From Phenylobacterium sp. (GTDB taxonomy: Bacteria > Pseudomonadota > Alphaproteobacteria > Caulobacterales > Caulobacteraceae): 64,000 nucleotides of DNA. Position numbers and translations under genes: made by a program. Positions 43,188-58,058 of the stretch are shown in pieces (positions within the stretch are counted from its first letter, which is position 1; the number at the start of each line of letters is the position of its first letter). The DNA lies in contig NZ_SCVD01000024.1 in NCBI RefSeq assembly GCF_004297125.1, positions 124,001 through 188,000 of the forward strand, written 5' to 3'. A model generated the notes under the pieces. It was not told the origin of the DNA, searched no databases, and was given only the letters and a program-made list of their open reading frames with translations.

Positions 43188-45071
43188 GTGCCGGCTGTCA
43201 CGACATATGACGCCCTGCTGTCCGGGTATTCCTGGAACGGCGTCGGCGTCGTGGGCCGCCCGGCTTTCGTCACCTATTCCTTCGACGCCGCGGCGTCGCC
43301 GATCTTCGCCGGGACCTATTCCGGCGCCTTCCTCGCCAGCTTCCAGCCGTTCAGCGCGGCCGAGCAGGCGATCGCCCGCCTGGCGCTGGCGGCCTGGGCC
43401 GACGTCAGCGGACTGACGCTGTTCGAAGTCCCGGCGGGCCTCGGCGACATCCGCCTGGGGATCTACGACTTCGGTCTCGCGCCGCCCGACAGCACGGATA
43501 GCCTCGGCTTCGCCTACACGCCCTATGTGCTCGATTTCGACAGCGGCGCCTGGGAAGAGCCGTTCGGCGGCGACATCTTCATCGACATCGGCGCCGCCAC
43601 CTTCGACACCCTGATCCACGAGATCGGCCATGCGATCGGGCTGAAGCATCCGTTCGAGGGCGAGGTCACCCTCGACGGCGCCCTGAACGATCTCGCCCAC
43701 ACGGTGATGACCTACAACCCGGCCGGCGGGCCGGCGACCGGGCTGGGCACGCTGGACATGCTGGCGGCCCAGCGCCTCTACGGTGGTCCGGACGCCGACG
43801 GGACCCAGGCGGCGTCCTGGTCCTGGGATCCGGCGCGCCTGCTCCTCACCCAGGCGGGCGGCGCGGACGGCGACACCCTGGCGGGCGTGGCGGTCGCCGA
43901 TCGGATCCGGGCCGGCGCGGGCGACGACTACGTCATGGGCCGCGGCGGCGACGATCAGATCGACGGGGAGGGCGGGGCGGACACCCTCGCGGCCGGAGAT
44001 GGGGCCGACACGGTCATCGGCGGCCTCGGGAGCGATGTCCTCGACGGTGACAATGGAGACGACAACCTCGCCGGTGGCGAGGGGAACGACGGCCTCTGGG
44101 GCATGGCGGGCGCGGACGTCCTCGCGGGCGACGGCGGCGACGACACCCTGAACGGCGGCGCGGGCGTGAACCGTCTGCTCGGCGGGACCGGCGACGACGT
44201 CCTGGTGGTCGCCGACGGGGCCAGCTTCGTCGAGGGGGGCGATGGCTACGACGAGCTGTGGCTTTCGCCCGCGGGCGGGGCGGCGGTCTCGCTCAGCTAC
44301 GCGACCCTCAGCGCCGACGGGGGGACGTGGTCGGGCATCGAATCCGTTGTCCTGTTCGGCGACGTGGGCGCCGACACCCTGCAGGGCGGTTCGCTTGCGG
44401 ACGTCCTGGTCGGCGGGTCGGGCGCGGACTCGCTGAGCGGCGCGGGGGCCGAGGACATGCTGTTCGGCGAGGCGGGCGACGACACCATCCAGGGCGGGAC
44501 CGGCGCCGACACGGTCAGCGGCGGCGATGGCGCGAGCTATCTGCGCGGCGACGACGGGAACGACAGCCTGACCGGCGGCGGCGTGTTCGACGACATCAAC
44601 GGCAACGCCGGCGACGACAGCGCCTCGGGCGGAGCAGGCGACGATTGGGTCGTCGGCGGCAAGGACAATGATCGCCTCGCCGGAGACGAGGGAAGCGACA
44701 TCGTCTACGGCAATATCGGGAACGACACCTGTGACGGTGGCGCGGGGAACGACCTCATCCGGGGCGGTCAGCAGGACGACGTGCTGATCGGCGGGGCGGG
44801 CGACGACTGGCTGTCGGGCGATCGGGACAACGACACCCTGACCGGCGGGGCGGGCGCGGACACCTTCCACGCCTTCGGCGAGGCCGGGATCGATCGGGTC
44901 ACCGACTTCAGCCTGGCCCAGGGCGACCGGGTCCAGCTCGATCCCGGGACGCGCTACACGACGGCCCAGGTCGGCGCGGACACGGTCGTCAGCATGGTCG
45001 GCGGCGGCCAGATGATCCTGGTGGGCGTGGCCATGACCTCGCTCACCGGGTCCTGGATCTTCGGCGCCTGA
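43188..45071 (+). CDS. RTX serralysin-like metalloprotease
   Basis: Zinc protease of the M10B type, likely secreted by a type I system through C-terminal repeats, 627 residues from GTG 43188 (chosen for TAGGGGG 8 bases upstream and the opening TTYDALLSGYSWNG, common in this family; an earlier TTG at 43092 is possible). The catalytic motif HEIGHAIGLKH is at about 144-154, with the Met-turn TVMTYNP. From about residue 240 to 560 runs a series of GGxGxDxLxGGxGxD-type calcium-binding nonapeptides, interrupted near 360-400, then a terminal block with FSLAQGDRVQLDPG. No transporter genes or inhibitor gene are adjacent. Probably an extracellular protease. Confidence 0.9.
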   Translation: MPAVTTYDALLSGYSWNGVGVVGRPAFVTYSFDAAASPIFAGTYSGAFLASFQPFSAAEQAIARLALAAWADVSGLTLFEVPAGLGDIRLGIYDFGLAPPDSTDSLGFAYTPYVLDFDSGAWEEPFGGDIFIDIGAATFDTLIHEIGHAIGLKHPFEGEVTLDGALNDLAHTVMTYNPAGGPATGLGTLDMLAAQRLYGGPDADGTQAASWSWDPARLLLTQAGGADGDTLAGVAVADRIRAGAGDDYVMGRGGDDQIDGEGGADTLAAGDGADTVIGGLGSDVLDGDNGDDNLAGGEGNDGLWGMAGADVLAGDGGDDTLNGGAGVNRLLGGTGDDVLVVADGASFVEGGDGYDELWLSPAGGAAVSLSYATLSADGGTWSGIESVVLFGDVGADTLQGGSLADVLVGGSGADSLSGAGAEDMLFGEAGDDTIQGGTGADTVSGGDGASYLRGDDGNDSLTGGGVFDDINGNAGDDSASGGAGDDWVVGGKDNDRLAGDEGSDIVYGNIGNDTCDGGAGNDLIRGGQQDDVLIGGAGDDWLSGDRDNDTLTGGAGADTFHAFGEAGIDRVTDFSLAQGDRVQLDPGTRYTTAQVGADTVVSMVGGGQMILVGVAMTSLTGSWIFGA

Positions 45072-45146
45072 GCCGCGGGACGCCTCGCCGGACTGGCAAT
45101 GCGCCCGAACAGTGCTAGCCACATGCAATGGCATAGCGGGGAGGCC

Positions 45147-45839
45147 ATGGCGCGCGCGGACGGAAAGGCGGGAGGCGCCCTGCGGGGGCGCAGGCCCAAG
45201 GGGCAGGGGCCTGACCTGCGCCAATCCATCCTGGACGCCGCCGAGGCGCTGTTCTCGCGCCACGGGTTCTATGGCGTCACCGTGCGCCAGGTGGCAGCGG
45301 AGGCCGGCGTCGACACCGCTCTGATCCACTACTACTTCGGCGCCAAACGCGAACTCTTCGACAGCGTCTTCGCCCGGCGCGCCGAGATCCTGAACGACGC
45401 ACGCCTGGAGGCGATGCGGGCCTATGTCGCGAGCCACCCGGGCGACCTGACCCCCGAGGGCGTCATCGAGGCGTTCATCGGCCCGCTCGTCGAGCGTTCG
45501 ATGACCAACGACGAAGGCTGGAAGAACTACTTCCGGCTGGTGGCTCTAGTGAACAACACCCCGGCCTGGGGCGGCGAGACGATGCACCGGTTCTTCGATC
45601 CGGTGGTCCACCAGCTTATCGACACTCTGAGGGCGGCCCTGCCGGACGCCGAGCTGCGGGACCTCTACTGGGCCTATCAGTTCCTGACCGGGGCGATGAT
45701 GCTGACCCTGTCCGAGACGGGCCGGATCGACCAGCTCTCGGACGGGCTCTGCCGTTCGACCGACCTGGAGGCCGTGCGCGCGCGGCTCTACGCCTGGTGC
45801 GCGGCCGGACTCGAGGAAATCGTCCGCCGCCGGGTGTAG
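45147..45839 (+). CDS. TetR-family transcriptional regulator
   Basis: A 230-residue regulator. The N-terminal HTH is DLRQSILDAAEALFSRHGFY, then GVTVRQVAAEAGVDTALIHY and YFGAKRELFDSVF; the C-terminal ligand/dimer region is of the CecR/AcrR-like type (NYFRLVALVNNTPAWGGETM). The start is uncertain: ATG 45147 follows GGGGAGG very closely, and ATGs at 45123 and 45099 are in frame without a ribosome-binding site. It lies directly upstream of a TonB receptor and an MFS gene on the same strand. A shared inverted repeat at 45938 and 49559 is a candidate binding site. Confidence 0.9.
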   Translation: MARADGKAGGALRGRRPKGQGPDLRQSILDAAEALFSRHGFYGVTVRQVAAEAGVDTALIHYYFGAKRELFDSVFARRAEILNDARLEAMRAYVASHPGDLTPEGVIEAFIGPLVERSMTNDEGWKNYFRLVALVNNTPAWGGETMHRFFDPVVHQLIDTLRAALPDAELRDLYWAYQFLTGAMMLTLSETGRIDQLSDGLCRSTDLEAVRARLYAWCAAGLEEIVRRRV

Positions 45840-45937
45840 GCCGGACTGTGTCGTAAATTCATCAGTTGATCAAAAAGCGTGCGACGTCGCCGCGAGCGGC
45901 TGGCTTGTCGCGCCGGAATGCCTCAACACTCCAGCTT

Positions 45938-45957
45938 AATTCACCCCTTGGTGAAAT
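45938..45957. promoter_or_regulatory. Inverted-repeat operator candidate, copy 1
   Basis: AATTCA-N8-TGAAAT; the core TTCACC-CCTT-GGTGAA is a perfect palindrome. It lies 55 bases upstream of the TonB receptor start. The same TTCACC-N6-TGAAAT arrangement occurs at 49561. Most likely bound by the adjacent TetR-family protein. Confidence 0.55.
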
Positions 45958-46012
45958 CGTTGATTCCAGGCTGCCCATGGGGGGCGTCCAAGGGATCTTC
46001 GGGAGGATACAC

Positions 46013-48241
46013 ATGAAGAAGCTGGTGAAAGCCGCCCTGCTTGCGGGCGCGGCCTGGTCCGTCGTTCCTACCCTCGCCATCGCCCAGACCGCGGCCGCCG
46101 ATGACGTCGGCGTCGAGGAAGTGGTGGTCACCGCCCGCCGGCGCGAGGAAAGCCTGAAGGACGTGCCCGTGGCTGTCACCGCCGTGAGCGGCGAGCGCCT
46201 GGCCGCCACCGGCGCTGTGGACATCACCAACCTGCAGCAGACCACGCCCAACCTGACCGTCCAGGTGGCCCGCGGGTCGAACTCGACGCTGATCTCCTTC
46301 ATCCGCGGCGTCGGCCAGCAGGACCCGCTGTGGGGCTTCGAGCCCGGCGTCGGCCTCTACATCGACGACGTCTACGTCGCCCGCCCGCAGGCCGCCGTGC
46401 TCGACATCTTCGACGTCCAGCGCCTGGAAGTGCTGCGCGGACCGCAGGGCACGCTCTACGGCCGCAACACCATCGGCGGCGCGATCAAGTACGTGACCGC
46501 CAAGATCGAGGGCGAGCCCGAGATCAAGCTGCGCGGCAACTATGGTTCGTACGACCAGCTGGACGTGATCGCCTCGGCCAAGGCCCGGGTGAACGACTAT
46601 GTGGGCCTCGGCCTGACGTGGGCCTCGTTCAACCGCGATGGCTTCGGCAAGAACCTGACCACCGGCGCCGAGCACTACGACAAGGACGTCACCGCCGCCC
46701 GCGCGACCGTCGAGCTGACGCCGACCGACAATCTGTTCTTCCGCCTGTCGGGCGATATCGTCGAGGATCGTTCGAACCCTCGCCACGGTCACCGCGAAGT
46801 GCCGGGCCTGACCGCCACCGGCGCGCCGATCCCGACCGCCACGGTGCTGGACGACGTCTACGACACCCGCGCCGGCGCGGGCGACAAGAACAAGGTCGAG
46901 GCCCGCGGCGTCTCGCTGCTGGGCGAGTGGAAGGCCTCCGACACCCTGACCTTCAAGTCGATCACCGCCTATCGCGCCGGTGAGACCGAGGGCGTGATCG
47001 ACTTCGACAACGAGCCGGCCGCGCTGCTGGACATCCCGGCCCGCTACAACGACCACCAGTTCACCCAGGAATTCCAGGCGCTCTACACGGGCGAGCGGCT
47101 CCAGGGCGTGTTCGGCCTCTACTACCTCAACGCCACGGCGGCGGGCGCCTTCGACACCGTGGTGGGCCAGGCCAACCTGTCCATCGCCACCGCGGGCCAC
47201 GTCGACACCAAGAGCTACTCGGCCTTCGCTGACGTCAGCTACGACCTCACCGACCAGCTTTCGATCTCGGTGGGCGGCCGCTACACCCACGACAAGAAGA
47301 CCGGCCAGGTCTATCGCCAGAACTTTACGGGGCTGAAGACCCCGCTGTTCGGCAACCCGACGGCGATCCCCGGCCTGGTCCGTTCGAACTTCACCAACTC
47401 GGACACCTACGAGAAGTTCACGCCGCGGGTGAGTGTCAGCTACGAGATCACCCCCGACGTCTCGAGCTACGTCTCGTACAGCAAGGGCTTCAAGTCGGGG
47501 GGGTTCGACATGCGCGCCGATGCGATCCTCACCCCCAACTCGGTGAATGGGTACGATCCGGAGACGGTCGACTCGTTCGAGGGCGGCTTGAAGGGCTACT
47601 TCTTCGACCGCCGCCTGTCGCTTAACACCGCGGTGTTCTACTCGAAGTACAAGGACCAGCAGATCACCCAACAGACCCCGGTCGGCGCCTCGATCGCCTC
47701 CCAGGTTCTGAACGTCGGCAAGTCGCACATCTACGGCGCCGAGGTCGAAGGCCAGGCGACGTTCACCTCGTCGCTCTTCGCCAACTTCTCGCTCGGCTAC
47801 ACCAAGGCCGAGTTCGACGAATACCGCGCGCTGGATCTGACCACCACGCCTCCCGTGGTCCGTGACTTTGCCGACAGCCGCGTCTTCCAGAACACCCCCA
47901 AGTGGAACGGTTCGGCCAGCCTGACCTATCGCCACGACCTGGGCGACCACGGCTCGATCGCCTTCATCCCGTCGGCCTCCTACCGTTCGTCGTTCCACAT
48001 GTTCGAAGTCCCTTCGATCATCGACCAGGACAGCTATTGGCTGCTGGACGCCAGCGTCGTCTGGACGTCGGCCGATGACCGCTACACGGTGGGCCTGCAC
48101 GGCAAGAACCTCGGCAAGGAAGAGTACCGCATCGGGGGCTACAACTTCTCGCAGGCGGCCGGCGTCCTGTTCGGCAACTCGGTGACCGCCTACTACGGTC
48201 CGCCGCGCACCGTGACCCTTTCGGTCCAGGCGAAGTTCTAG
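46013..48241 (+). CDS. TonB-dependent receptor of the TetR/MFS unit
   Basis: Outer-membrane receptor of 742 residues; ATG 46013 with GGGAGG 6 bases upstream and a signal peptide ending AIAQ (about residue 25). The TonB box is EEVVVTARRREESLKDVPVA, then VTAVSGERLAATGAVDITNL; plug motifs are FIRGVGQQDPLWGFEPGVGL, YIDDVYVARPQAAVLDIFDV and LEVLRGPQGTLYGRNTIGGA. The barrel contains FTPRVSVSYEITPDVSSYVS and ends TVTLSVQAKF, a proper C-terminal Phe. This branch is abundant in Caulobacterales and Sphingomonadales and often serves plant-derived or aromatic compounds. Followed at once by a strong terminator and then an MFS gene. Substrate unknown. Confidence 0.93.
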   Translation: MKKLVKAALLAGAAWSVVPTLAIAQTAAADDVGVEEVVVTARRREESLKDVPVAVTAVSGERLAATGAVDITNLQQTTPNLTVQVARGSNSTLISFIRGVGQQDPLWGFEPGVGLYIDDVYVARPQAAVLDIFDVQRLEVLRGPQGTLYGRNTIGGAIKYVTAKIEGEPEIKLRGNYGSYDQLDVIASAKARVNDYVGLGLTWASFNRDGFGKNLTTGAEHYDKDVTAARATVELTPTDNLFFRLSGDIVEDRSNPRHGHREVPGLTATGAPIPTATVLDDVYDTRAGAGDKNKVEARGVSLLGEWKASDTLTFKSITAYRAGETEGVIDFDNEPAALLDIPARYNDHQFTQEFQALYTGERLQGVFGLYYLNATAAGAFDTVVGQANLSIATAGHVDTKSYSAFADVSYDLTDQLSISVGGRYTHDKKTGQVYRQNFTGLKTPLFGNPTAIPGLVRSNFTNSDTYEKFTPRVSVSYEITPDVSSYVSYSKGFKSGGFDMRADAILTPNSVNGYDPETVDSFEGGLKGYFFDRRLSLNTAVFYSKYKDQQITQQTPVGASIASQVLNVGKSHIYGAEVEGQATFTSSLFANFSLGYTKAEFDEYRALDLTTTPPVVRDFADSRVFQNTPKWNGSASLTYRHDLGDHGSIAFIPSASYRSSFHMFEVPSIIDQDSYWLLDASVVWTSADDRYTVGLHGKNLGKEEYRIGGYNFSQAAGVLFGNSVTAYYGPPRTVTLSVQAKF

Positions 48242-48253
48242 TTTCCTCATCGA

Positions 48254-48283
48254 CGCCCGGCTCCACAAGAGCCGGGCGTTCTT
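48254..48283 (+). terminator. Intrinsic terminator after the TonB receptor gene
   Basis: Perfect 10-base stem CGCCCGGCTC / GAGCCGGGCG, loop CACAA, then TTCTT. It begins 12 bases after the stop. The MFS gene starts only 17 bases further, so it probably reduces rather than abolishes transcription into it. Confidence 0.85.
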
Positions 48284-48299
48284 GATTCAGGCGGTCCCC

Positions 48300-49553
48300 A
48301 TGGCCTCGAAAGCGCGGCGCGCCAGCTCACCCCGGATGGTGCTGGCGGTCCTCATCCTCGCCTACACCTTCAACTTCCTGGACCGTCAGATCCTCGGAAT
48401 CCTGGCGGGGCCGATCAAGGCCGAGCTGGGGCTCAGCGACAGCCAGCTCGGCCTGATGGGCGGCCTGGCGTTCGCCCTGTTCTACACGGGCCTGGGCGTT
48501 CCCATCGCCGCCTTGGCCGATCGGTGGAGCCGGACCTGGATCATGACAGGGGCCCTGACCCTGTGGAGCGGATTCACCGCCCTCTGCGGCTTCGCCACCG
48601 GCTTCTGGCAGCTCTTCCTCTGCAGGATGGGCGTGGGCGTCGGCGAGGCCGGCGGCGTGGCCCCGGCCTATTCCCTGATCAGCGACTACTTCCCCAAGGA
48701 GCAGCGGGCGAGGGCGCTGGCGGCCTATTCGTTCGGAATCCCCATCGGCTCGGCGCTGGGCATCCTGTTCGGCGGGCTGATCGCGCACGCGATCGACTGG
48801 CGTGCGGCCTTCATCGTCGTGGGTCTGGCGGGCGTGGCGCTGGCGCCGCTGTTCCGCTTCGTGGTCCGCGAGCCGCCGCGCGAGGCGGCTGCCGCCGCCG
48901 TCGAGCAGGCGCCGGCCGCCGGCGGCATCCGGGCCCTGCTGGCCAAGCCCAGCTTCTGGCTGATCTCGCTGGGGGCGGCCGCTTCTTCGGTTTGCGGCTA
49001 CGGCGTGGCGTTCTGGCTGCCCAGCTTTTTCGAGCGCAGCCTCGGCATGGGTCTGGTCGATCGCTCGCTGTTCCTGGGCGCCATGACCCTGGTCGGCGGG
49101 GTGATCGGCGTCTGGGCCGGCGGGGTGCTGGGCGACCGCCTTGGCCGCGCGCGGCCGGCGGCCTATCTGCTGGTGCCGGCGGTGGCGTTCCTGCTGGCGC
49201 TGCCGTGCTTCGTCCTGGCGGTCCAGGCCAAGGAACTTTGGCTGGCCTTCATCCTGTTCCTGATCCCCACGGGGCTCAATCTAGTCTGGCTGGGGCCGGT
49301 CATTACGGCAGTGCAGCATCTTGTCGCACCAGCCCAGCGGTCCACCGCATCGGCCTGCTTCCTGTTCGTGAACAACCTGATCGGCCTTGGCCTGGGCACC
49401 TGGTACTTCGGGGCCGTTTCCGACGCCCTTACGCCACGTTACGGAGCGGAAGCCCTCCGCTACGCCATCTACTCGGGGTTGGGATTCTACCTGGTCAGCG
49501 CGGCCTTGTTCGCCTTCGCAGCGCGGGGCCTCAAGCGCGACTGGGTCGCATGA
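48300..49553 (+). CDS. MFS transporter, Spinster-like
   Basis: Inner-membrane transporter of 417 residues and about 12 segments. Start ATG 48300 with AGGCGG upstream. The opening LAVLILAYTFNFLDRQILGI, then ADRWSRTWIM, GVGVGEAGGVAPAYSLISDY and FPKEQRARALAAYSFGIPIG are typical of the Spinster-related group common in alphaproteobacteria next to TonB receptors. It probably moves the compound brought in by the upstream receptor across the inner membrane. Bounded by terminators on both sides, so expression depends on readthrough or on a promoter near 48284. Substrate unknown. Confidence 0.9.
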   Translation: MASKARRASSPRMVLAVLILAYTFNFLDRQILGILAGPIKAELGLSDSQLGLMGGLAFALFYTGLGVPIAALADRWSRTWIMTGALTLWSGFTALCGFATGFWQLFLCRMGVGVGEAGGVAPAYSLISDYFPKEQRARALAAYSFGIPIGSALGILFGGLIAHAIDWRAAFIVVGLAGVALAPLFRFVVREPPREAAAAAVEQAPAAGGIRALLAKPSFWLISLGAAASSVCGYGVAFWLPSFFERSLGMGLVDRSLFLGAMTLVGGVIGVWAGGVLGDRLGRARPAAYLLVPAVAFLLALPCFVLAVQAKELWLAFILFLIPTGLNLVWLGPVITAVQHLVAPAQRSTASACFLFVNNLIGLGLGTWYFGAVSDALTPRYGAEALRYAIYSGLGFYLVSAALFAFAARGLKRDWVA

Positions 49554-49558
49554 AACGG

Positions 49559-49578
49559 ATTTCACCTCGGAATGAAAT
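49559..49578. promoter_or_regulatory. Inverted-repeat operator candidate, copy 2
   Basis: ATTTCA-N8-TGAAAT, matching the 45938 site with an identical TTCACC-N6-TGAAAT. It sits 5 bases after the MFS stop and about 70 bases before an intrinsic terminator, with no open frame between. Confidence 0.5.
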
Positions 49579-49650
49579 TAGCGCTTGCGTGCAGTGCAGC
49601 AAAGGCGCAGAAAGGTCCTGCCCTTTTGGGCGTTTCCTCCCTAATGACTT

Positions 49651-49679
49651 GGCCGCACCTCCGGGTGCGGCCTTTTTTT
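49651..49679 (+). terminator. Intrinsic terminator
   Basis: Perfect 9-base stem GGCCGCACC / GGTGCGGCC with a TCCG loop, followed by seven T. A textbook terminator for the plus strand; it closes the TetR/receptor/MFS region. Confidence 0.93.
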
Positions 49680-49690
49680 CGGCCTGAAGC

Positions 49691-49908
49691 CTAGACCTCG
49701 ATCTCGACGCCTCGCCGTCCAGCAGCTTCATCCCGGCGTCCTGCAGGATGCGCGACACCTCCGACGGCTGGCCGCACTCTCAGGCGTTGTTGCCCAGGAG
49801 GCCGACCACCGGGATCGTGCATTCCGTGAGCAGGCGCGGGCTCTCCGTATAGAACGCTTCAGCGTCCGGCGGCGGTTCGAAGGCGGACGCGTCGTAGGGC
49901 TGTGACAT
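49691..49908 (-). pseudogene. Small gene of unknown function with in-frame TGA and a frameshift
   Basis: From ATG 49908 the frame reads [20 protein letters not shown] through CTIPVVGLLGNNA to TGA (49780-49782). The same frame then continues sensibly: ECGQPSEVSRILQDAGMKLL. A further shift near the end would give a natural terminus RRGVEIEV at a TAG (49691). Together this would be about 70 residues, acidic, without signal or membrane segment. The family is not recognised. The codon TGA may replace a TGG (Trp). The remainder of 49680-50132 contains only the leader of the hybrid kinase gene. Confidence 0.45.
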
Positions 49909-50132
49909 CGGGCCAAGGAACGGCGCCGCCACAGGCCGGTTCCGCCGAGGCGCGCTGCGCCTGAAGGTTGACCTCACTAAACTTCAGGTTTCTTTGACAA
50001 TGGGCCGGCTTAAATTTCCGGCGAAGCTGGAACCGTGGCTGTAGGGCGACGTTTCCCGGAACGGTGGGGGTGTGCCTGGCGCGCGCCAGGGCATTTCCCC
50101 GCGATCGCGGACCAATTCCTGTCGGGGGAAAC

Positions 50133-55973
<5,841 letters not shown>

Positions 55974-55974
55974 C

Positions 55975-58053
55975 GTGACGCCAACCGCGACCACCAGACC
56001 CTTGCCCCGGGCCTGGGGGGCGGAGCCGCCGGCTCCGCCCGACCTGGACGCCCCGCTCACGGCGCGGATACTCATCGTCGACGACGATGAGCGGAACGCG
56101 TACGCGGCGGTGGAGGCGCTGAACGAGCTCGGCCACGAGCTGATCGTCGCCCGGTCCGGCGAGGAGGCGCTGAAGCGGTTGCTCTCGGAAGAGTTCGCCC
56201 TGATCCTCCTCGACCTGCACATGCCGGGGATGGACGGCTACGAGACGGCCGCGCTGGTGCGCTCGCGCAAACGCAACCAGCACACGCCGATCGTCTTCCT
56301 CACCGCGATCTTCCGCGACGAGGCGCATATCTTCCAAGCTTACTCCGCCGGCGCCGTCGACGTGGTGTTCAAACCGATCGACCCCTTTATCCTGAAGGCC
56401 AAGGTGCAGGTGTTCGTCGACCTCTTCCTGAAAACCAAGGAGGTGGAGCGCCAGTCGGCCTACCAGCAGTGGTTGCTGGACGAGCATGCTCGCGTGAAAG
56501 CCGAGAACGACCGCACCCAGCGCGCGCTGCGCCGCACCGAGGCGACCCAGGAGGCGATCCTGCGGTCGCTGCCGATCGTCTTCCACTCGCGCAGCATCGA
56601 GCCGCCCTTCGCGCCGCTGTTCGTTTCCGACAGCGTGCAGGCGATCACCGGCTTCCCGGCCGGGCGCTTCACCGGCGAGGCCGAGTTCGGGACCAGCCGC
56701 ATCCACCCCGACGACCTGGCGACGGTGGTCGAGCGCGTCGGCGCCGCCGCCCGCACCGGCCACTACAGCGTCGAGTACCGCTGGCTCTGCGCCGACGGCC
56801 AGTATCGGGTGCTCCAGGACCAGGGCGTCGTCGCCCCCAGCACGGACGGCGAGGCGCGCGAGATCTTCGGTGTGATCCTGGACGCCACCGACCGCCGCAG
56901 CCTGGAGGAGCAGCTGGCCCAGGCCCGGAAGATGGAGGCCGTCGGCCAGCTCACCGGCGGCGTCGCCCACGACTTCAACAACCTGCTGACGGTGGTGCTG
57001 GGCAACATCGACATGCTGGCCACCCGCAAGGAGGAGGATGAGCGCCGCATGCGGCGCATCGAGGCCGTGCGCCAGGCCGCCGAGCGGGGCCGCGACCTCA
57101 CGGGTCAGCTGCTGGCCTTCTCGCGCCGCCAGCGCCTCACCCCCGTCACCCTGGACGTGAATCGCCTGATCCGCGACTTCGCCCCCCTCATGCGCCAGGC
57201 GGTCGGCGAGGCCGTCACGATCGATCTGGACCTTCCGGCCGAACCCCTGAACACCCACGTCGACTCGACCCAACTCGAGACGGCGCTGCTGAACCTCGCC
57301 GTCAATGCGCGCGACGCCATGCCGGAGGGCGGCCGCCTGCTGATCGCCACCCGCCGGGAGCCCGGCCCGACCGAGCTGGGCTATGTCGCCATCGAGGTGC
57401 GCGACACCGGCATCGGCATGAGCGGAGAGGTGCGGACCCGGGTCTTCGAGCCATTTTTCACGACCAAGGACGTCGGCAAGGGCTCCGGGCTGGGCCTGAG
57501 CCAGGTCTACGGGTTCGTTAGCCAGTCCGACGGCGAGGTGCGCCTGGAAAGCACGCCGGGCGAGGGGACCGCGTTCCACCTCCTGCTGCCGGCCAGCGGC
57601 GGCGAGGCGGAGGCCCCTCGGCGCGATGTCCCGGCGGCCAAGGTGGTCGGTGGCGTCGAGAAGATCCTGCTGGTCGAGGACGACGCCACGGTGCTGGCGC
57701 TGACGCTCGATGTCCTGACCGGTCTGGGCTACCAGGTGACCACCGCCACCAACGCCAGCGAGGCGCTGGAAGTCCTGCACGCCAACCCGGCGATCGACCT
57801 GCTGTTCACGGATGTCGTCATGCCGGGCGGTGTCAGCGGCCTCAGCCTGGCCCGCACGGCGCGCCAGCTGCGGCCGAGCCTGCGGGTGCTGCTCACATCC
57901 GGTTTCGTGGGCGAGGACCGGGCGATCGACGGGCGGGAGTTCCCGCTGCTGGACAAGCCCTACGAAGCAGCGGTCCTGGCCACGACGCTCCGCAAGCTCC
58001 TGGACCGGCCCGAACGGAAGCCGCGCAAACGCGCGTCGGCGGCCGCGGAATAG
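55975..58053 (+). CDS. Hybrid histidine kinase: receiver, PAS, HisKA, HATPase, receiver
   Basis: A 692-residue cytosolic protein from GTG 55975, one base after the previous stop. The N-terminal receiver (about 31-145) has ARILIVDDDERNAYA, Asp80 in LILLDLHMPGMDGYETA and Lys in VVFKPIDP. A coiled segment leads to a PAS domain (about 195-305, with PPFAPLFVSDSVQAITGFPA). HisKA has His332 in LTGGVAHDFNNLLTVVLGNI, HATPase has NLAVNARDAMPEGG and GKGSGLGLSQVYG, and the C-terminal receiver has Asp613 in LLFTDVVMPGGVSG. Because it has its own input receiver, it may take phosphate from or act with the giant kinase upstream. No DNA-binding output is encoded beside them. Confidence 0.92.
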   Translation: MTPTATTRPLPRAWGAEPPAPPDLDAPLTARILIVDDDERNAYAAVEALNELGHELIVARSGEEALKRLLSEEFALILLDLHMPGMDGYETAALVRSRKRNQHTPIVFLTAIFRDEAHIFQAYSAGAVDVVFKPIDPFILKAKVQVFVDLFLKTKEVERQSAYQQWLLDEHARVKAENDRTQRALRRTEATQEAILRSLPIVFHSRSIEPPFAPLFVSDSVQAITGFPAGRFTGEAEFGTSRIHPDDLATVVERVGAAARTGHYSVEYRWLCADGQYRVLQDQGVVAPSTDGEAREIFGVILDATDRRSLEEQLAQARKMEAVGQLTGGVAHDFNNLLTVVLGNIDMLATRKEEDERRMRRIEAVRQAAERGRDLTGQLLAFSRRQRLTPVTLDVNRLIRDFAPLMRQAVGEAVTIDLDLPAEPLNTHVDSTQLETALLNLAVNARDAMPEGGRLLIATRREPGPTELGYVAIEVRDTGIGMSGEVRTRVFEPFFTTKDVGKGSGLGLSQVYGFVSQSDGEVRLESTPGEGTAFHLLLPASGGEAEAPRRDVPAAKVVGGVEKILLVEDDATVLALTLDVLTGLGYQVTTATNASEALEVLHANPAIDLLFTDVVMPGGVSGLSLARTARQLRPSLRVLLTSGFVGEDRAIDGREFPLLDKPYEAAVLATTLRKLLDRPERKPRKRASAAAE

Positions 58054-58058
58054 AAATC

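Noticed and set aside
43900..44880. Independent DNA repeat array
   Set aside because: These are RTX nonapeptide codons of the protease, not a separate element.
49780..49782. Selenocysteine codon at the in-frame TGA
   Set aside because: No SECIS-like hairpin was evident just after it, and the 3' half needs a further frameshift; a nonsense mutation is simpler.
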